A stretch of 7,750 nt of DNA from Desulfocapsa sp. (GTDB taxonomy: Bacteria; Desulfobacterota; Desulfobulbia; Desulfobulbales; Desulfocapsaceae), in the NCBI GenBank assembly GCA_030635405.1, contig DAOVZA010000079.1, positions 1-7,750 of the forward strand, in the 5' to 3' direction. Both the position numbers and the translations under genes were made by a program. The first letter of the stretch is position 1. Each line of letters opens with the position of its first letter. Of this stretch, positions 5,697 through 7,750 are shown one piece after another. The notes under the pieces are model-generated. The model did no database searches. It worked only from the letters and a program-made list of their open reading frames with translations, and had not been told where the DNA came from.

Positions 5697-6815
5697 ATGA
5701 ACCAATCTATGAAATTGCTTTCTACTTTCTGCTCTATTGAAACTGAAGATACAGAAGCTGAAATATCACTTAGCTCCCAAAGAATTTTAATAATAAAGCA
5801 GAGTTCACTTGGTGATATTATTCATACTCTTCCTCTTGTCCATGCATTAAAACGTAGTTATCCCGAGATTTCCATTGCTTGGGTTGTTCAAAAAGCCTTT
5901 TCGTCAATTGTTGAACGAGATGTCAATGTTGATAAAGTTTTTGTGATTGATATTCCTTCAACCAGTGAACCATCTGCAAAAAAGAGTGCTTTTTTTAAAG
6001 CTATGACTTCAACTCTCGGAGCTTTTTCTGAATTGCGAAAAGCATTTGTTGAAGACCCATATGATTTTGTTTTAGATCTCCACGCTTCCTTTCGAAGCGG
6101 TGTCTTCTCTTTCTGTAACCCTGGTGGTGTACGAATAGGGTTCTCAGATGCCAAGGAATTGAATACCTTTTTTCAACGCCACCTAGTCCAGGTTCCTCAA
6201 AAATTGATCCATGCTCAGGATAAAAACCTTTTATTTGCTCCATTTCTTGGATGTACAGTTGAGGATGAGGATTTCTTTCTGCAAAGCAACGATGAGGATC
6301 AGGAAGCAGTAACAAGAATCATTGAAGGAGAAACAAAACGTCTTGTTTATTTTAATCCGGTTGGCCGTTGGGAAAGTAAGTTTTGGCCACTTGATCGCTG
6401 GGCAGCATTAGGAGACAGGTTACAGGGAGAGGAAAATGTTAGAGTGGTTCTGGCTGGTTCAAATTATGACAGACCCGTGCTCGAGAACATTGCAAAACTG
6501 ATGGAGACGGATCCTTTAATTACAGGAGGTAAGTTGTCTCTTATAGAATCGGCTGCTCTTATAAAACAGTCTTCATTGTATATTGGTGTTGATTCCGGAC
6601 CAATGCACATGGCAGCGCTTGCAGGAATCCCGGTTGTTGCTCTTTTTGGACCGACTGATCCCAGGCTTGTTGGTCCATATAAGGTCCTGAGTAAGGTAGT
6701 AAGAAATGAGACTCTTGATTGTCTTGTGTGCAGAAAACGAAATTGTGAAGAACTCACGTGTATGTATTCTATTTCTGTAGAACAGGTATTCAAAGAAGCT
6801 CAAATCCTTCTTTGA
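5697..6815 (+). CDS. GT9 heptosyltransferase (WaaC/RfaC-like), LPS inner core
   Basis: Family GT9 enzymes transfer L-glycero-D-manno-heptose from an ADP-heptose donor to Kdo2-lipid A or to the first heptose, at the cytoplasmic side of the inner membrane. The core begins RILIIKQSSLGDIIHTLP (29-46), and SSLGD-x2-HTLP followed by AWVV (61-64) resembles heptosyltransferase I more than II. Further family segments are DLHASFRSG (127-135), WESKFWPLDRW (225-235) and the donor site VDSGPMHMAALAGIPVVALF (298-317) followed by GPTDP. The C-terminal Cys cluster (C342, C345, C350, C355) is of a kind seen in part of this family. At 372 residues the protein is slightly long because about 28 residues precede the usual first strand. 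In-frame starts exist at 5697, 5709 and 5715 (TTG), none with a good ribosome site and none next to the core, so some extension is real. GT2 follows after 42 bp, probably in the same transcript. Which heptose it adds is not certain. Confidence 0.9.
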   Translation: MNQSMKLLSTFCSIETEDTEAEISLSSQRILIIKQSSLGDIIHTLPLVHALKRSYPEISIAWVVQKAFSSIVERDVNVDKVFVIDIPSTSEPSAKKSAFFKAMTSTLGAFSELRKAFVEDPYDFVLDLHASFRSGVFSFCNPGGVRIGFSDAKELNTFFQRHLVQVPQKLIHAQDKNLLFAPFLGCTVEDEDFFLQSNDEDQEAVTRIIEGETKRLVYFNPVGRWESKFWPLDRWAALGDRLQGEENVRVVLAGSNYDRPVLENIAKLMETDPLITGGKLSLIESAALIKQSSLYIGVDSGPMHMAALAGIPVVALFGPTDPRLVGPYKVLSKVVRNETLDCLVCRKRNCEELTCMYSISVEQVFKEAQILL

Positions 6816-6857
6816 GTCTTAATTCCCCAAATTAGAATCCCTGTAGCGGTAAATTCT

Positions 6858-7664
6858 ATGAATATATCACTTATCATTACAACTTATAATAATGTTAAAA
6901 CATTAGAGTTGACCCTAAAGACAGCCCTCAATCAAACTCTATTACCATCCGAAATAATTGTTGCTGACGATGGCTCGACTTCTGAAACCGCTGAATTGGT
7001 TAAGAAGATGCGAGAAGGGGCCGGAATGCCGGTGTACCATTGCTGGCAGGAAGATAAAGGCTTTCGACCAGCACGCTGCAGGAATATGGCAATGGCAAGA
7101 AGTATGGCCGATTATTGCATTCTTGTTGATGGGGATATCATGCTCGATAAACATTTTATAGAAGATCATGTTCATTATGCAACCCCAGGCTACTTTGTTC
7201 AGGGATCCCGCGTTATCTTAAGCAAAATTGCCACTGAAAAGATTATTCACTCAGGAGATGTTCAAATTAATTTTTTTGGTGAAAACGTTGGAAACCGCAA
7301 GAATTGTATTCGTTCACGGTTTTTATCCAAAATACTTTCCTTTAGAAATAGCAGGTTGGGTGGTATAAAAACGTGTAATTTTGCTTTCTGGAAAAACGAT
7401 GCTCTTAAGGTGAATGGTTTTAACGAAAATTTTGTTGGATGGGGCCACGAGGATACTGAATTTGCAGCCCGTTTGCTGAATGTAGATGTGAGAAGGCAGA
7501 ATGTCAAATTCAATGCATTAGCCTTTCATCTTTACCATCCATCACAATCAAGAGATTATCTGGGGCAGAATAATGATTTACTCTCTGATACTTTGCAAAT
7601 GAAAAAGAAGTGGTGCGATAACGGACTGGATAAACATATCGGAAACTGTAAACAGTGTACCTGA
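6858..7664 (+). CDS. GT2-family (GT-A fold) glycosyltransferase, surface glycan synthesis
   Basis: A 268-residue inverting-type glycosyltransferase. SLIITTYNN (4-12) opens the nucleotide-binding fold. ADDGST (36-41) binds the nucleotide, and VDGDIML (90-96) supplies the DxD-like metal site (Asp91, Asp93). FVGWGHEDTEFAARLL (192-207) is the C-terminal acceptor/catalytic segment with the ED pair (Glu198, Asp199), as in the galactosyltransferase and chondroitin-polymerase-like subset of GT2. HLYHPSQSR (224-232) follows, with His residues that may help hold the metal. No membrane segment is evident, so it is a soluble or peripheral enzyme rather than a polyprenyl-phosphate type. C253, C264 and C267 near the end are unexplained. 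The ATG at 6858 is at the expected place before the first strand but has only a weak GCGGT upstream. Following the heptosyltransferase, it probably extends the LPS core; the sugar cannot be told. Confidence 0.9.
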   Translation: MNISLIITTYNNVKTLELTLKTALNQTLLPSEIIVADDGSTSETAELVKKMREGAGMPVYHCWQEDKGFRPARCRNMAMARSMADYCILVDGDIMLDKHFIEDHVHYATPGYFVQGSRVILSKIATEKIIHSGDVQINFFGENVGNRKNCIRSRFLSKILSFRNSRLGGIKTCNFAFWKNDALKVNGFNENFVGWGHEDTEFAARLLNVDVRRQNVKFNALAFHLYHPSQSRDYLGQNNDLLSDTLQMKKKWCDNGLDKHIGNCKQCT

Positions 7665-7750
7665 TAAATGGCTATTAGCTTGAAGTAATTCGGTAATCTG
7701 GCCAGTTGGTTTTTATACCTCTTGTCATGCAAAAGTGGTCAACTTGTTCC
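7665..7750. other. Non-coding tail after the GT2 gene; possible insertion element start at its end
   Basis: No gene is supportable here and no strong terminator follows the GT2 gene. The stretch from 7723 (TGTCATGCAAAAGTGGTCAA) to the window end contains AAGTGGTCAACTT, a short sequence that resembles the terminal repeats I recall from IS21-family elements, which begin with TG. Only 28 bases are visible and no transposase is in view, so this is a weak suggestion. An ATG at 7728 opens a frame that runs off the edge without a ribosome site. Confidence 0.2.

Noticed and set aside
6001..6315. 104-codon minus-strand open frame opposite the heptosyltransferase gene
   Set aside because: The plus frame carries clear GT9 motifs over the same bases; the reverse frame shows no recognisable domain or ribosome site.
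6799..6816. Hairpin CTCAAA-TCCTTC-TTTGAG over the heptosyltransferase stop codon
   Set aside because: A 6-bp AT-rich stem with no U-run after it; does not support termination between the two glycosyltransferase genes.
6812..6838. Promoter-like TTGAGT and TAGAAT before the GT2 gene
   Set aside because: The spacer is only 15 bp and the -35 is partial; cotranscription with the heptosyltransferase gene is simpler.
7665..7750. Minus-strand promoter TTGACC...TATAAA at the window end
   Set aside because: The spacer is 19 bp, and it would transcribe antisense into the GT2 gene; not supportable.

Overview
The window looks like chromosomal DNA of an AT-rich Gram-negative bacterium. A heptosyltransferase for lipopolysaccharide (LPS) inner core, a PilB-type pilus/secretion ATPase and a formate-tetrahydrofolate ligase of the variant I associate with sulfate-reducing deltaproteobacteria (Desulfobacterota) together suggest that group. 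This assignment is an inference from family resemblance, not a search result.

Layout. (1) 1-978, plus strand: the C-terminal 325 codons of formate-tetrahydrofolate ligase (fhs), cut by the window edge. It is followed by two tandem hairpins, the second a textbook intrinsic terminator. (2) 1191-3419, plus: a 742-residue PilB/GspE-like ATPase. It has a normal core, an MshEN-like N-terminal domain, a very acidic linker and, unusually, a cyclic-nucleotide-binding (CRP/PKA-type) domain at the C-terminus. (3) 3459-5351, minus: a two-gene unit, a class I SAM methyltransferase followed 6 bp later by a GT4 glycosyltransferase, converging on the ATPase gene. (4) 5352-5696: a 345-bp AT-rich divergent promoter region with no supportable gene. 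(5) 5697-7664, plus: a GT9 heptosyltransferase and a GT2 glycosyltransferase, probably one transcript. (6) 7665-7750: non-coding tail, with a sequence at the extreme edge that may be the start of an insertion element.

How the genes relate: the four genes from 3459 to 7664 form a cell-surface glycan (LPS core/O-chain) cluster read outward from a shared intergenic region. The fhs and pilB-like genes are separate units with their own boundaries. The pilB-like gene stands alone here, with no pilin, PilC or secretin gene beside it.

The most noteworthy item is the ATPase architecture. One polypeptide carries a possible c-di-GMP-binding module before the motor and a possible cAMP/cGMP-binding module after it. 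I saw no defence system, CRISPR array, tRNA, rRNA or recognisable riboswitch. The glycan genes look ordinary.
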